Assembly (NCBI GenBank): GCA_019918135.1
Contig: WBZZ01006408.1
Span: 67,501-105,000 of the forward strand
Source of the DNA: Paulinella micropora
Taxonomy: Eukaryota; Cercozoa; Imbricatea; Euglyphida; Paulinellidae
DNA length: 37,500 bases
Reading direction: 5' to 3'
The position numbers were made by a program, and so were the translations under genes. Positions 1 through 8,449 of this stretch are shown here, piece after piece; the stretch's first letter is position 1, and every line of letters begins with the position of its first letter. The notes beneath the pieces were generated by a model. The model saw only the letters and a list, made by a program, of their open reading frames with translations. It was not told the DNA's origin and ran no database searches.

Positions 1-164
1 TGGCAGACTATACAAGACCTAATTCTAAACAATTATATGAACAAAAAAATAGAGAGCAAAGGAATTGGAAAGCAACAGAAAAAATAAAATGCGAATGTGG
101 CGCATATGTAGCAAGAGCGAACTTATCAAGACATAAGAAAACAAAGAAGCACATCAATAAATAA
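1..164 (+). CDS. Small one-finger zinc-finger-like protein, left TIR copy (first base of ATG lies outside the window)
   Basis: The frame begins with TG of an ATG whose A would be base 0; the right TIR copy shows the complete ATG. The product is 54 residues and basic. It has a Cys-x-Cys-Gly motif followed by His and His, with spacing CxC-x11-H-x5-H, ending in a Lys-rich tail. This resembles a compact C2H2-type zinc finger, so DNA or RNA binding is likely but inferred. Because it lies wholly inside the TIR, the element carries two identical copies facing inward. The next gene (262-516) has a finger with exactly the same spacing. Function is not known to me. Confidence 0.7.
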   Translation, partial: ADYTRPNSKQLYEQKNREQRNWKATEKIKCECGAYVARANLSRHKKTKKHINK

Positions 165-246
165 AAACGAAATCAATACGAAGTATCAAAACACCCTAAA
201 GAGCACAACCGCGGGCGCCTAGTTGTTTTTTAAGGTTAAAAAAAAC
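1..246. repeat. Left terminal inverted repeat of element 1 (truncated by window start)
   Basis: Positions 1-246 are the reverse complement of 19833-20079. Base p pairs with base 20080-p, and I saw only a one-base difference in an A-run near the inner end (8 A at 238-245 against 9 T at 19834-19842). The repeat may continue left of the window. Long terminal inverted repeats are typical of Polintons and PLVs. The near identity of the arms suggests a recent or still active element. Confidence 0.93.
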
Positions 247-261
247 AGAACATTAATATAA

Positions 262-516
262 ATGGATAAAGTCTATTTTGAAAAAATGGACTTAACTCGC
301 AAACAGAAGAAAGCAGAATACATAAGAGAAAGAAGAAAACAGAAATATACATGTGTCTGTGGTAAGACTATTGGAATATACGGCAAATACACACACGAAA
401 AAACAGAGTTTCATAGAGATTTCTTCGCGGAGAGAGATAAGATTATGATAGGCGGTCATAAAGTTGAACGTATATGTCGCAGAAACGACGATATAGAAAA
501 ATATTATAATAATTAA
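262..516 (+). CDS. 84-aa basic protein with CxC-x11-H-x5-H zinc-finger-like motif
   Basis: It starts about 15 bases inside the TIR edge, after an AT-rich leader (TTAATATAA just before ATG). The N-terminal 30 residues are strongly basic and helical in character. A CVCG motif near residue 31 is followed by two His residues with the same spacing as the TIR-encoded protein, so the two genes look like paralogues. The C-terminal part is charged with no membrane segment. A nucleic-acid-binding or regulatory role early in infection is plausible from the finger and from its position upstream of the polymerase, but this is inference. No counterpart is visible for element 2, whose left end is missing. 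Confidence 0.65.
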   Translation: MDKVYFEKMDLTRKQKKAEYIRERRKQKYTCVCGKTIGIYGKYTHEKTEFHRDFFAERDKIMIGGHKVERICRRNDDIEKYYNN

Positions 517-556
517 TTTCATGTTAAAGAGTAAAATTATATTACTAATATATACC

Positions 557-793
557 ATGGGAAGACACAAGAAATATCTCACACCTGAGGACAAACGAAA
601 GGCCAACTCCGAAAAGGCTCTCGCATATTATAAGAGAAATAAGGATGAAATTAATCAAAAGAGGAAGGAGCAATTAAAAGAACGAAATAGAAAACTGAAG
701 GAATATGAAGAAATGAAGGCAATCTTCGTCGCGACGAATATCCCTATCTCGGACAAGTCCGAGATTATCAACACGTTGGAGATGGGAGTATAA
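557..793 (+). CDS. 78-aa highly charged basic protein, unknown function
   Basis: I chose the ATG at 557 because it follows the TATATACC motif typical of gene starts here. An upstream in-frame ATG at 521 would add 12 hydrophobic residues that look untranslated. The first half (GRHKKYLTPEDKRKANSEK) and the following Tyr/Asn/Lys-rich helix resemble short basic helical proteins that I associate with viral and transposon DNA-binding proteins, but I cannot name the family. The last 20 or so residues are encoded by a cluster of palindromic repeats (725-783), so the C-terminus seems to have been created or extended by repeat insertion. It lies just upstream of the polymerase on the same strand. Confidence 0.6.
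   Translation: MGRHKKYLTPEDKRKANSEKALAYYKRNKDEINQKRKEQLKERNRKLKEYEEMKAIFVATNIPISDKSEIINTLEMGV
725..783. repeat. Cluster of family P palindromes inside the 78-aa gene
   Basis: A perfect 14-bp palindrome, TTCGTCGCGACGAA, lies at 725-738. At 746-765 is ATCTCGGAC-AA-GTCCGAGAT (9-bp arms). At 769-783 is a half element ending GTTGGAGAT. They are joined by the linker TATCCCTATCTC-type sequence also seen between tandem palindromes at 12906-12952 and 33140-33186. All are in frame with the gene. Confidence 0.85.
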
Positions 794-926
794 AACAAAA
801 AACGGAAAAAAACAAAAAATGATTTTTTTATAAATGAATTTCATGTTAAAGGTAAGACATTCTCATATATATATATCGGTAAAACAATTTAATATTTTTC
901 TAATATTTTATATCTACCTTGATATA

Positions 927-3827
927 ATGCCACCACCCTTACCATCAGCACCAAGACCTAGTGAAAATGTGAGGGAACTATTGAAGACTAGAGCACATTT
1001 GCGTGAAACCAAGACACATGAAGCGAAGAAGCGAGAGGTAAAACTTATTGAGTTAAGACCAGTGCGAAATAGAGCCTTAAATTCATACACATACCGCTTT
1101 AAAAAACTTGATATCAACTTCTATGATATGGATGAGATAGATTTTACGATAATGAGAGCGGTAAGAGATGCTAGAAGCAGAGGTATGACGGAGAATGCGA
1201 GTATTCACGTTAAGTTTGCTTATATTACTGATGTTGATGACGAAAGGTTTTATAAATGGAAGACTTTCAACGCAGTAAGGATAAAGGATATTGAAGATTT
1301 ATTTAATGCAGTTTATCAATACAATGAGGAAAATTTAGAAGCAAGCGCTAATGGATACGACCGAATTATTCAATTTATGAGGATTGAATTTATTCAGGAA
1401 GACGGAGGCGGATGTAATACTTCAGGAAGGGATAAAAAACATAGAACGGATGAAGGAATACATATTAATCCACGAAGTAGAGGTAATAATTGTTTCTTTC
1501 AAGTCAATAAAAAGATATTAAAGTTTGCTATTAACAAAAACAAGTGTAATGAAATTAGAAAAGAATTTAATCTTGAACCTAATTCATTCATACCTTTCTC
1601 GGTTGGTTTTGAAATCTTAAAAAAATATTGTATTGAAGGGAAATATTTTGAATTAACTGACGCTACAAGCAAACAGACATTTAAAAATTATGAAGACCCT
1701 TTAGTATCCGCGGATGTGCTTTGTTATCTCAAAGAAAATCATTATTTAGGTTTTATAACAAGAAGCAAAAAGAAATGCCCCGATTGTTATAAAACATACT
1801 TCGTTAAACATACTTGTAATGAGGACAGACAATCATATGTTGATGGGATGTTTAAAGATAAAAGAAGATTATTAACCAGATTTGTTGAAATGAAATATAA
1901 TAATCAAGATGAGATTTTTCATTATGATTTAGAAACATATAGAAATGAGGCTGAAATCCATACCGCGTATATAGCAGGTTATACGATTGCGGATATCGGT
2001 TTTAAATATGTCGCTGGCGATGATTGTATTTCAAAACTAATCGACATAATCTTTCAATATGCGGAGAAATTAAAAAAGAAGAAACCGAAAGCCACATTAT
2101 ATGTTAATGCTTTTAATGGAAGTAAATTCGACCATTACTTCTTACAAAAAGAATTTATTAAAAGAAAAATAAAAGACACGCCATTGATTAATAATGGTGC
2201 CATTATTTCAATGGAATATAAAAATATGAAATTTTGGGATATTTCTAAGCATACTGAAGGAAGCCTAAAAAAGAACCTTGAAAGTTTGGGATGTAATGTT
2301 TTAAAAGGCGATTTTGACCACGAAAAAGCAAAACGATGGGAAGAGATGGATGATGGAATGAAAAAAGAATGTTTGGTGTATTTAGAAAAGGATGTTATGG
2401 GGTTGAAAGAATTATATGAAACATTAAACGAACCAATATTTGAAGAACATAAAACAAATCTTTCTGAATTTATTTCTACGTCTTCTTTAACCTTTAATCT
2501 TTGGAAAAAGAAGATACGTAAAAAATATAGAATATATCTCCCAAAAGTAAATCAAGAAAGTGATTTTAGAAAGGCTGTATATGGTGCTAGAACTTACCCA
2601 AGCAAAAGGAGATTTATCTCAGAACAATATCAAAAATACATAAATGGTGAAATTGGCTTTGATGAGGTTATAGATTATCTTATTGATGCGGATGTCGTAA
2701 GTCTTTATCCAACGGCAATGCTTGAAAATTATATGACGGGTGAAATAAAGGAATGTGAAGGAGAAATGGAAGGGAAAATGGGTATATATAACGTTGATTA
2801 CATATCTCCAAAAAATCTATTACACCCACGCGTGCCTTTTCGCGATAGTAAAGGATGCTTAAAATGGGAGTTAAGAGATATGAAAGACCAATGGCTCACT
2901 TCTGTTGATATTGAAGATATGATTGAACTCGGATACCAAGTCAAAATCAACCGAGGCTATTATACAGAAGGAGCCGAACCAGTATTCAAAGAGTATATAT
3001 CGGACTTATTCAAGAAAAAACAAAACTCAAAGAAAGGAACACCACAATATCTACTCGCTAAGTTATTTATGAATGCCTTATACGGAAAGACAATTCAAAG
3101 ACCAATAAACTCGGTGAGTAAATATATTTCTAAAAATCACGAATACTGGAAATTCTGGGCTAAACACGTGATAACTGATATTGAGAAATTTGATGAGGCG
3201 AATGGCGAATTATGGCTTATCTCTGGAACACCGCGCGACGAACAAATAATAGAAGATAAAATTACAAAACCCACTCAATACGGGGCATTTATCTTAGCAT
3301 ACAGCAGACGAATTATGTATAAGTATATGTCCGAAGCCAACCCAGACAATGACCCAGACAGAGACTATTATTATACAGATACAGATAGCATTCAAAGCCA
3401 TGTAAGAAACATTGAACGTATAAAGAGATTTAGAGATAAAACAATCGGCGGAATGGATGACGACCTCGGAACTAATTGTAAAATAATAAAAGGTTTATGG
3501 ATAGCACCAAAATTGTATATGTTAGAGTATATAAAGAAGGATGATAAGAAAACATACTTTCATTTCAGAGGTAAAGGCCTAGACTTAAAGAAATTAAATC
3601 CCGCTTCATATGAATTAATGGACAAGGGCGAGAGCCTAACAAACACAAGAGACTTCATAATGAAGAAGATACACACGAGCAGAAACAGCAAACAGCAACA
3701 CATTGAACACTTTAGCATTCAACACCAAAAGAATGTTGTAAAAGTGGTAAATAAGGCGAGATGGTGCGGACGAGATTTCTATGCTGATAATGATAGCATT
3801 CCGCGAGGATATCATATAAGGACATAA
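927..3827 (+). CDS. polB: Protein-primed family B DNA polymerase (Polinton/PLV type)
   Basis: This 966-aa replicative polymerase starts at 927, after TTGATATA. The in-frame ATG at 834 would add 31 residues that read like AT-rich leader. Exonuclease motifs are visible: Exo I (HYDLET near residue 331), Exo II (NAFNGSKFDHYF near 393) and Exo III (YLEKDVMGL). Polymerase motif A is DADVVSLYPTAM (about 586), motif B KLFMNALYGK, motif C YYTDTDS (about 815), followed by KLYMLEY. All catalytic acidic residues are present, so the enzyme looks active. Two CxxC-type Cys/His clusters precede the exonuclease. Polymerases of this group replicate linear DNA from a terminal protein, which fits the inverted terminal repeats; a terminal-protein domain might lie in the N-terminal 200 residues (inference). 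Confidence 0.95.
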   Translation: MPPPLPSAPRPSENVRELLKTRAHLRETKTHEAKKREVKLIELRPVRNRALNSYTYRFKKLDINFYDMDEIDFTIMRAVRDARSRGMTENASIHVKFAYITDVDDERFYKWKTFNAVRIKDIEDLFNAVYQYNEENLEASANGYDRIIQFMRIEFIQEDGGGCNTSGRDKKHRTDEGIHINPRSRGNNCFFQVNKKILKFAINKNKCNEIRKEFNLEPNSFIPFSVGFEILKKYCIEGKYFELTDATSKQTFKNYEDPLVSADVLCYLKENHYLGFITRSKKKCPDCYKTYFVKHTCNEDRQSYVDGMFKDKRRLLTRFVEMKYNNQDEIFHYDLETYRNEAEIHTAYIAGYTIADIGFKYVAGDDCISKLIDIIFQYAEKLKKKKPKATLYVNAFNGSKFDHYFLQKEFIKRKIKDTPLINNGAIISMEYKNMKFWDISKHTEGSLKKNLESLGCNVLKGDFDHEKAKRWEEMDDGMKKECLVYLEKDVMGLKELYETLNEPIFEEHKTNLSEFISTSSLTFNLWKKKIRKKYRIYLPKVNQESDFRKAVYGARTYPSKRRFISEQYQKYINGEIGFDEVIDYLIDADVVSLYPTAMLENYMTGEIKECEGEMEGKMGIYNVDYISPKNLLHPRVPFRDSKGCLKWELRDMKDQWLTSVDIEDMIELGYQVKINRGYYTEGAEPVFKEYISDLFKKKQNSKKGTPQYLLAKLFMNALYGKTIQRPINSVSKYISKNHEYWKFWAKHVITDIEKFDEANGELWLISGTPRDEQIIEDKITKPTQYGAFILAYSRRIMYKYMSEANPDNDPDRDYYYTDTDSIQSHVRNIERIKRFRDKTIGGMDDDLGTNCKIIKGLWIAPKLYMLEYIKKDDKKTYFHFRGKGLDLKKLNPASYELMDKGESLTNTRDFIMKKIHTSRNSKQQHIEHFSIQHQKNVVKVVNKARWCGRDFYADNDSIPRGYHIRT

Positions 3828-3902
3828 AAGAATTAATTATTAAAAAAAAAATAAAAAAAATTATTTTTTCCATAAAAAATTTTCGTCAGTCTATATATAC
3901 CA

Positions 3903-4193
3903 ATGTCCGCCCTCACCAGACTATGCGAGAAGTTTGAAAAACTCTCTATTGAAAATAAAAATGAAACCTTCACATTGAAAGATATCCAAAAGGTAATTCA
4001 AGAACAAATAAAGGCAATTGAAAATGCGCGGGCTGGCAAGCCAACCGATGTTTTTCCATTTGGTAAATATAAAGGCAAAAAAATTCAAGATATAGCGGTT
4101 ATTGATAAGCCATACCTTGAATGGGTTATGAAACAGCCTTGGTTTGAGAAATTTACCGACATTAAGGCAGAAGTAAAAAAATATTTACAATAA
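3903..4193 (+). CDS. 96-aa protein with ExoX-like C-terminal domain
   Basis: It begins directly after CTATATATACCA. The N-terminal half is a charged helix. The C-terminal 45 residues match the short domain found at the end of exodeoxyribonuclease X-like proteins and in DUF3820-type proteins: FPFGKYKGKKIQDIA, then KPYLEWVMKQPWF. There is no exonuclease domain, so the protein is more likely a DNA-binding accessory than a nuclease. The next gene carries the same domain, and the element 2 counterpart is at 22873-23157. Position right after the polymerase suggests a replication or repair accessory role (inference). Confidence 0.75.
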   Translation: MSALTRLCEKFEKLSIENKNETFTLKDIQKVIQEQIKAIENARAGKPTDVFPFGKYKGKKIQDIAVIDKPYLEWVMKQPWFEKFTDIKAEVKKYLQ

Positions 4194-4217
4194 AAAAATA
4201 ATATTAATAGTATATCA

Positions 4218-4631
4218 ATGACAGACCTAAGCACCAAGCAGGACTACTTGAATGAAATTGAAAAATGGAACCTTGACAGCGAAGTTAAGAAACCCACTAT
4301 TAAATGGACTAAACCCGACATTGTTTCTTTCTATGAGCAATATAAACCAAGAGATGATAATGTGAAAGTCGTTATTCCATTAGAAAGCGTGTTGGACGAA
4401 GAGCAGAGCACACCTTTTAAGGAGACTGACTTGAAAGAAACTGGAATTACAGAGATTAAAATGAATGTGGGTGAAGAAATAGCACAAAGTGAAACCGATG
4501 TTTTTCTTCAATATGGTAAGTATAAAAAAATGAAAATTGAAGATGTCGCTAAGATTGACAAACCATACCTTGAATATTTAATCCAAGACCCTTATTTTAA
4601 TAACAAAGATGCTGTAAAAAAATATTTATAA
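4218..4631 (+). CDS. 137-aa protein with C-terminal ExoX-like domain
   Basis: It starts right after AGTATATCA, 24 bases downstream of the previous gene. The N-terminal 60 residues (TKQDYLNEIEKWNLDSEVK, then a KWTKPDIVSFYEQYKPRDD stretch) are almost identical in element 2, so they are probably a functional domain I do not recognise. The C-terminus repeats the ExoX-like pattern, LQYGKYKKMKIEDVAKIDKP followed by YLEYLIQDPYF. It ends 33 bases from the oppositely transcribed 411-aa gene. A 7-A run within the domain codes KKM; the element 2 copy has 8 A at that spot and is frameshifted. Confidence 0.75.
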   Translation: MTDLSTKQDYLNEIEKWNLDSEVKKPTIKWTKPDIVSFYEQYKPRDDNVKVVIPLESVLDEEQSTPFKETDLKETGITEIKMNVGEEIAQSETDVFLQYGKYKKMKIEDVAKIDKPYLEYLIQDPYFNNKDAVKKYL

Positions 4632-4664
4632 TATCCACATCGCTTTTCATTAATTTTTTTTGCT

Positions 4665-5900
4665 TCAATGATCCTCAATAAAGTTAGCGATAACATTAAT
4701 ATTGCTACCAGCACCTGCCGACACAGCCTTCTGTGTGAATGTCAAAACATCGTTCGGTGTTAATTGAATATCGTAAGTTCTGAGATTAATCTGTTGAGTT
4801 GAGGCGGCATTTACATAAATCTTAAAAATTGTCGTTCCGTTGGCGATAGCGGTTGCTTTTGTGTCTGTATCTACGATTGAAGTTGTGGCATCAACATCAG
4901 CAAAACCAGCCCCTGTTAGTGTCCCATTCAATACCATTCTGACGACATTTGACTTAGTATCTTCATTTGTAATACTTACCAAGGAAGGAAAGACATTTGA
5001 ATAGTTGGTTAGGCTATTATTGAATAGTGCTTTATTCCTGATACTTAAAATGGGGCTTTCAGTGGTGCTCGTTTTTTCGTCTCCTTCCGCAGTATTTGTA
5101 ATACTGGTATTAATAGTATTTGACCCCTCAACGAATAAACTAGCACTCGCCGTTTTCAAACTTTGTATTCCTACATCAGCATCATTTTTCATACGAGCAA
5201 CGAATGGTAGAGTTGTATTTCTCAGACTGACACCCGTGTTGGCATTCGCATACTTAATCATATGGACTAACTGGAATTCGCCTGTATTTGGATTTTCAAT
5301 AGAAAAATTAATAGCACCAAAGCCCAAGTATTGAAATTGAATTTGAAATACATTTCCCTTTGTCCAATCCAAGAGTGGCATATCTCCTGTTCCATCACAT
5401 GGGTCTTCCCAGTTTGCTTGTTGAATATATGAAACAACACCTCCTTTCGCGTGTGCTATACAGAAACCCGACACACCATCCTTATAAAAGTAGAAACCAT
5501 TTTGTAGATTATTATCGCCAATACCAATAAATGATACATAATCCGTAGTTTCATCTGTCGTCCATAAGGCAGTGAAGCGGGCTAAAACTCCCATACCAGT
5601 TCTGTATTTTATTTTTCTTTTGCTTTCCATAATGGCATTTGAAGTAATATCTGCGGTTGTTTTTAATTCCGCCATATTATTTAAAAATGACACGCTAGAC
5701 TTTGTTTCTGTTTTCGTCCATACCCTCGTATTAATGGTATATGGAAAGATTTCTTGTAATACTGGTGTTAATGAACTGGTTAATGATTCACCAAAGGCAG
5801 TTTTCATATTTTGACCACCTACATATCCATCATATCCGACTTTGACATTTACGAAGTCTCCGACTGGATTTTGTGCGATTAAATTTCTCTGGTGGGGCAT
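4665..5900 (-). CDS. 411-aa conserved virion-type beta-rich protein
   Basis: It starts after TTATATATACA and is the last gene of the minus-strand structural module, directly downstream of the major capsid protein. The central part has a strongly conserved look: YRTGMGVLARFTALW, FIGIGD, GFYFYKDG, DPCDGTGDMP, KGNVFQIQFQYLGFGAI and FSIENPNTGEFQLVHMIKYA. I associate such sequence with virion surface or fibre-related proteins of aquatic viruses, but cannot name a family with certainty. No signal peptide or membrane segment is seen. The C-terminal 155 residues or so are identical to those of the element 2 homologue (24491-25714), whereas the N-terminal 250 residues differ widely. Confidence 0.7.
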   Translation of the reverse strand: MPHQRNLIAQNPVGDFVNVKVGYDGYVGGQNMKTAFGESLTSSLTPVLQEIFPYTINTRVWTKTETKSSVSFLNNMAELKTTADITSNAIMESKRKIKYRTGMGVLARFTALWTTDETTDYVSFIGIGDNNLQNGFYFYKDGVSGFCIAHAKGGVVSYIQQANWEDPCDGTGDMPLLDWTKGNVFQIQFQYLGFGAINFSIENPNTGEFQLVHMIKYANANTGVSLRNTTLPFVARMKNDADVGIQSLKTASASLFVEGSNTINTSITNTAEGDEKTSTTESPILSIRNKALFNNSLTNYSNVFPSLVSITNEDTKSNVVRMVLNGTLTGAGFADVDATTSIVDTDTKATAIANGTTIFKIYVNAASTQQINLRTYDIQLTPNDVLTFTQKAVSAGAGSNINVIANFIEDH

Positions 5901-5951
5901 TGTATATATAACAAAAAATAATTTAATCTATTAATTTTTATTTTATTTTTT

Positions 5952-7529
5952 CTACATCTTAATAATTTCAATTCCTCTCACAATGACATCTTGTTGAAGG
6001 ATGGCAAAAGTGTAATGATTGAGGTTGTTTCCCGCAGTAGTAGAAACGAACTCATATCGTCGCTCAGTGTCAAGGCTCAAACCTGACTTTTCATATCCTT
6101 CAACATTCTTATCGTAAAGTGGGCGGTTGTTATCCCAGTAATCAACATGAAACCAGTTGTACTTATAGATATCTGTGTTTAGGATAGCACTTCCCTTCAA
6201 CTTATCCTTCAAAATCATATAGTCCTCATTTTCAGAAGTATCAATGTCAAATTGTTGCATCCTGCTACCATCGATAGTAGTATAATAACTTCTAATTTTA
6301 GTGTCGTTTCTATGGTCGTTATCAAAAGAAGTAGAAGAGCTTTCGCTGTTGTGAAAAGCAGAAGTATAGATACGACGAATTCTCTCACCCTGTGATCTGT
6401 TCATTTTTACAACGAAGTTCTGACTTGTACTTCCAAGGTTGTGCTTCCACGAGATAGGATATTCGATAGTAAACCTAAAACCTTCGCCAGCGATTTTGCT
6501 TTGAACACCAAGGATGACATTTGGGTCTGTTTCAACCGCGAGAAACAAGTTCAAATTTGAAACAATCGCACCAGTAGCACCAATTGCAGCACCAGTAGCA
6601 ATGTTAGTGGCACTGGTTCCAGTAAACATAGTCCTGCTAGTTCCTTCCCATACAATCCGCATATCCATAATTTCGTTAAAACCAAGTGTTTTATCAATTT
6701 CAAAAATGGTTCCAAAAATCATACCCAAAGGCAATTTAACATTAATAACTGGAGTGTCATCAGCAGTATTGACAACAGTAGCAGCAGCCTGAATTCCTCC
6801 GACTTCAAAATACTTAGCCTCCTCGTAAGCGACATTAACAAACGAACCTCCTATACCATTGAAACTATTCAAAAGATCATCATTGCGACGGGCACTCATG
6901 GATGGGAGATTTACCAAAGTCTTAACACTATTGCCGACTGCATTGATAGCGGCAATTATCTCAGCCTTCCTATCGGCACCATTAGTATCTTGAATTTGGA
7001 GATTTCCGAATGATACATCAGTAGCAACCGCGGTAGCACCAACACCAGCAGGCTGAAAATATCTTGAAGCAATATTCAAAGTAGCATCATTAAGCACATT
7101 ACACTTTTGAAGCAATGTTCCACTAGAAACACCTCCTCCATGGTTCTCCAGAGACATATACTTATCATAACTGATTTCAGGCTTCCAAATCATCTTAGTG
7201 TAATTGCCAACATGTTGAAGATTACACAAATACTGCCCGCTTCGGCTTCGTAATTCAATACTCCTAATCATCGACAAGCAATCCATAAAGATACGATTAG
7301 CATTATTCTGTCCAGGGTTCCGTGGAGTGTAGGTAAATCGCAAAACACTACGAGCAAGGTTCAAAGGTCTGGTAGGGATTTCAAAGGTGCTTTCGGTGCC
7401 TCCCGCTGTGGTGAGAGTAATATTACCCGAGCCTTCACGGCTTGTAAGTTTGTTTAATTCATATTTTCCTTTTAGCAGTTCTTTTGGTTGGTGGTCTAAC
7501 TCTTGTCCATATCCGACTTGAGACGGCAT
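5952..7529 (-). CDS. mcp: Major capsid protein (PLV/Polinton double-jelly-roll type)
   Basis: The 525-aa size, its place between penton and the 411-aa gene, and its composition (many beta-prone stretches, no membrane segment) fit the hexon-like major capsid protein of PLVs. Features shared with the element 2 homologue include an N-terminal LNKL-REGSG segment, RIFMDCLS, TKMIWKPEIS, SMSARRNDD, KLPLGMIFGTIFEIDKTLGF, LFLAVETDPNVI and a C-terminal DIYKYNWFHVDYWDNNRP. The two copies are only about half identical by eye, much less than their neighbours. The start codon follows an unusually long leader (about 60 bases) with a conserved promoter-like block. The fold assignment comes from context and recognition, not a structural search. 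Confidence 0.88.
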   Translation of the reverse strand: MPSQVGYGQELDHQPKELLKGKYELNKLTSREGSGNITLTTAGGTESTFEIPTRPLNLARSVLRFTYTPRNPGQNNANRIFMDCLSMIRSIELRSRSGQYLCNLQHVGNYTKMIWKPEISYDKYMSLENHGGGVSSGTLLQKCNVLNDATLNIASRYFQPAGVGATAVATDVSFGNLQIQDTNGADRKAEIIAAINAVGNSVKTLVNLPSMSARRNDDLLNSFNGIGGSFVNVAYEEAKYFEVGGIQAAATVVNTADDTPVINVKLPLGMIFGTIFEIDKTLGFNEIMDMRIVWEGTSRTMFTGTSATNIATGAAIGATGAIVSNLNLFLAVETDPNVILGVQSKIAGEGFRFTIEYPISWKHNLGSTSQNFVVKMNRSQGERIRRIYTSAFHNSESSSTSFDNDHRNDTKIRSYYTTIDGSRMQQFDIDTSENEDYMILKDKLKGSAILNTDIYKYNWFHVDYWDNNRPLYDKNVEGYEKSGLSLDTERRYEFVSTTAGNNLNHYTFAILQQDVIVRGIEIIKM

Positions 7530-7554
7530 TTTTTGCTTTTTGCTTCCTGTAAAT

Positions 7555-7590
7555 TTGATAATTCACGAGAATATATCTATAGAAAAAAAT
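7555..7590 (-). promoter_or_regulatory. Conserved promoter-like block upstream of the capsid gene
   Basis: On the minus strand this reads TTTTTTCTATAGATATATTC, then TCGTGAATTATCAA, 26-61 bases before the MCP start codon. The element 2 MCP has nearly the same block at 27411-27446, although the bases between block and ATG differ completely. Conservation where flanking leader is not conserved suggests a strong, probably late, promoter. Confidence 0.6.
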
Positions 7591-7614
7591 AAATAATTCT
7601 AAAATTAAATATCT

Positions 7615-8427
7615 TTACCTCGCCTTCAACAAATTAAAGAATGAATTGAATAAACTAAAATAATTAGTTTCACGATAAACCAATAATGTCATAACAATAC
7701 CCAAACCATTAAGATTAATTGCTTGGTCGTTTTCGTCCGTCAAGTAAAACCTAAACACATTGTTTGAACTAGCGGACAATGTTTTTCCATACTCAGACCC
7801 GCTTCCATCATAAATGACAGAGCCGAAAGGAATTTCGTTTGCTGTGTATATTTCTTGTAGCACATGATTATCACCTTCATTCACCAAATCCGATTGAAGA
7901 TACAAAGTTTTTTCACCAGTTAGAATAATTACATTTGGCGATTTAATAAAATCATTAGCAAAGAAATATGTTGAATTTCTATCAAAACCCATTACTTCGT
8001 GAATACGTGTATCAGCATCAAATATAAATCGCGGTTGAATACCTTTATTCTCTGACACACTGAATGTTAATTTGCCATCTTCTGGTTCTATGTTGGTATT
8101 ATTACTGGATACAACATAAGTATAATTATTTGGGCTATCTGCGGTTAGCACCTCCGACAACTTATTTTTTAGATTGTTCATTGTGTAGTTTCCCTCAGGT
8201 ATCGTAATTAAAGCCTCATACCCGTCTTCAGATAATGTAAAAGTATTATATGGAGAGGCTACGGAGTAATACGACTTCGGCACATAGATATGAAGAATTT
8301 TACAATGTGTGGGATTGTCCAGTGATTTTAAGTTTATTTCGTGTGTAAAGTCGCTATCTGTGCCTGTTATTCTGTTTTTACTATTTATGTAATAGATACC
8401 GCTTGACCTGCCCCCTTTGTAATCCAT
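7615..8427 (-). CDS. Minor capsid protein (penton-type, single jelly roll)
   Basis: This 270-aa protein starts after TGATATATC. It has the pattern I associate with PLV and virophage pentons: an N-terminal INSKNRITGT-DFTHEI stretch, IPEGNYTMNNLKNKLSEVL, an FRFIFD-like and VMGFDRNSTYF region, and SPNVIILTGEKTLYLQSDL towards the C-terminus. It lies between the protease fusion and the major capsid gene. The element 2 copy (27469-28281) differs at only a handful of residues although the DNA shows many silent changes, indicating strong purifying selection. It would form the capsid vertices. Confidence 0.82.
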   Translation of the reverse strand: MDYKGGRSSGIYYINSKNRITGTDSDFTHEINLKSLDNPTHCKILHIYVPKSYYSVASPYNTFTLSEDGYEALITIPEGNYTMNNLKNKLSEVLTADSPNNYTYVVSSNNTNIEPEDGKLTFSVSENKGIQPRFIFDADTRIHEVMGFDRNSTYFFANDFIKSPNVIILTGEKTLYLQSDLVNEGDNHVLQEIYTANEIPFGSVIYDGSGSEYGKTLSASSNNVFRFYLTDENDQAINLNGLGIVMTLLVYRETNYFSLFNSFFNLLKAR

Positions 8428-8449
8428 GATATATCATACAAATAATATT

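Noticed and set aside
292..606. Minus-strand 104-aa hydrophobic frame
   Set aside because: It overlaps the 84-aa zinc-finger gene in antisense and its composition is that of complemented Lys-rich codons.
725..783. CRISPR array
   Set aside because: The palindromes are not regularly spaced, have no unique spacers and lie in coding sequence; no cas genes are present.
834..926. Polymerase N-terminal extension from the ATG at 834
   Set aside because: The added residues are AT-rich leader-like sequence with runs of TATATA. The ATG at 927 follows the usual gene-start motif.
851..926. Intron starting at GTAAGA in the polymerase leader
   Set aside because: The polymerase frame is fully open without it and no clear acceptor precedes 927. 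Recorded only as a weak observation.
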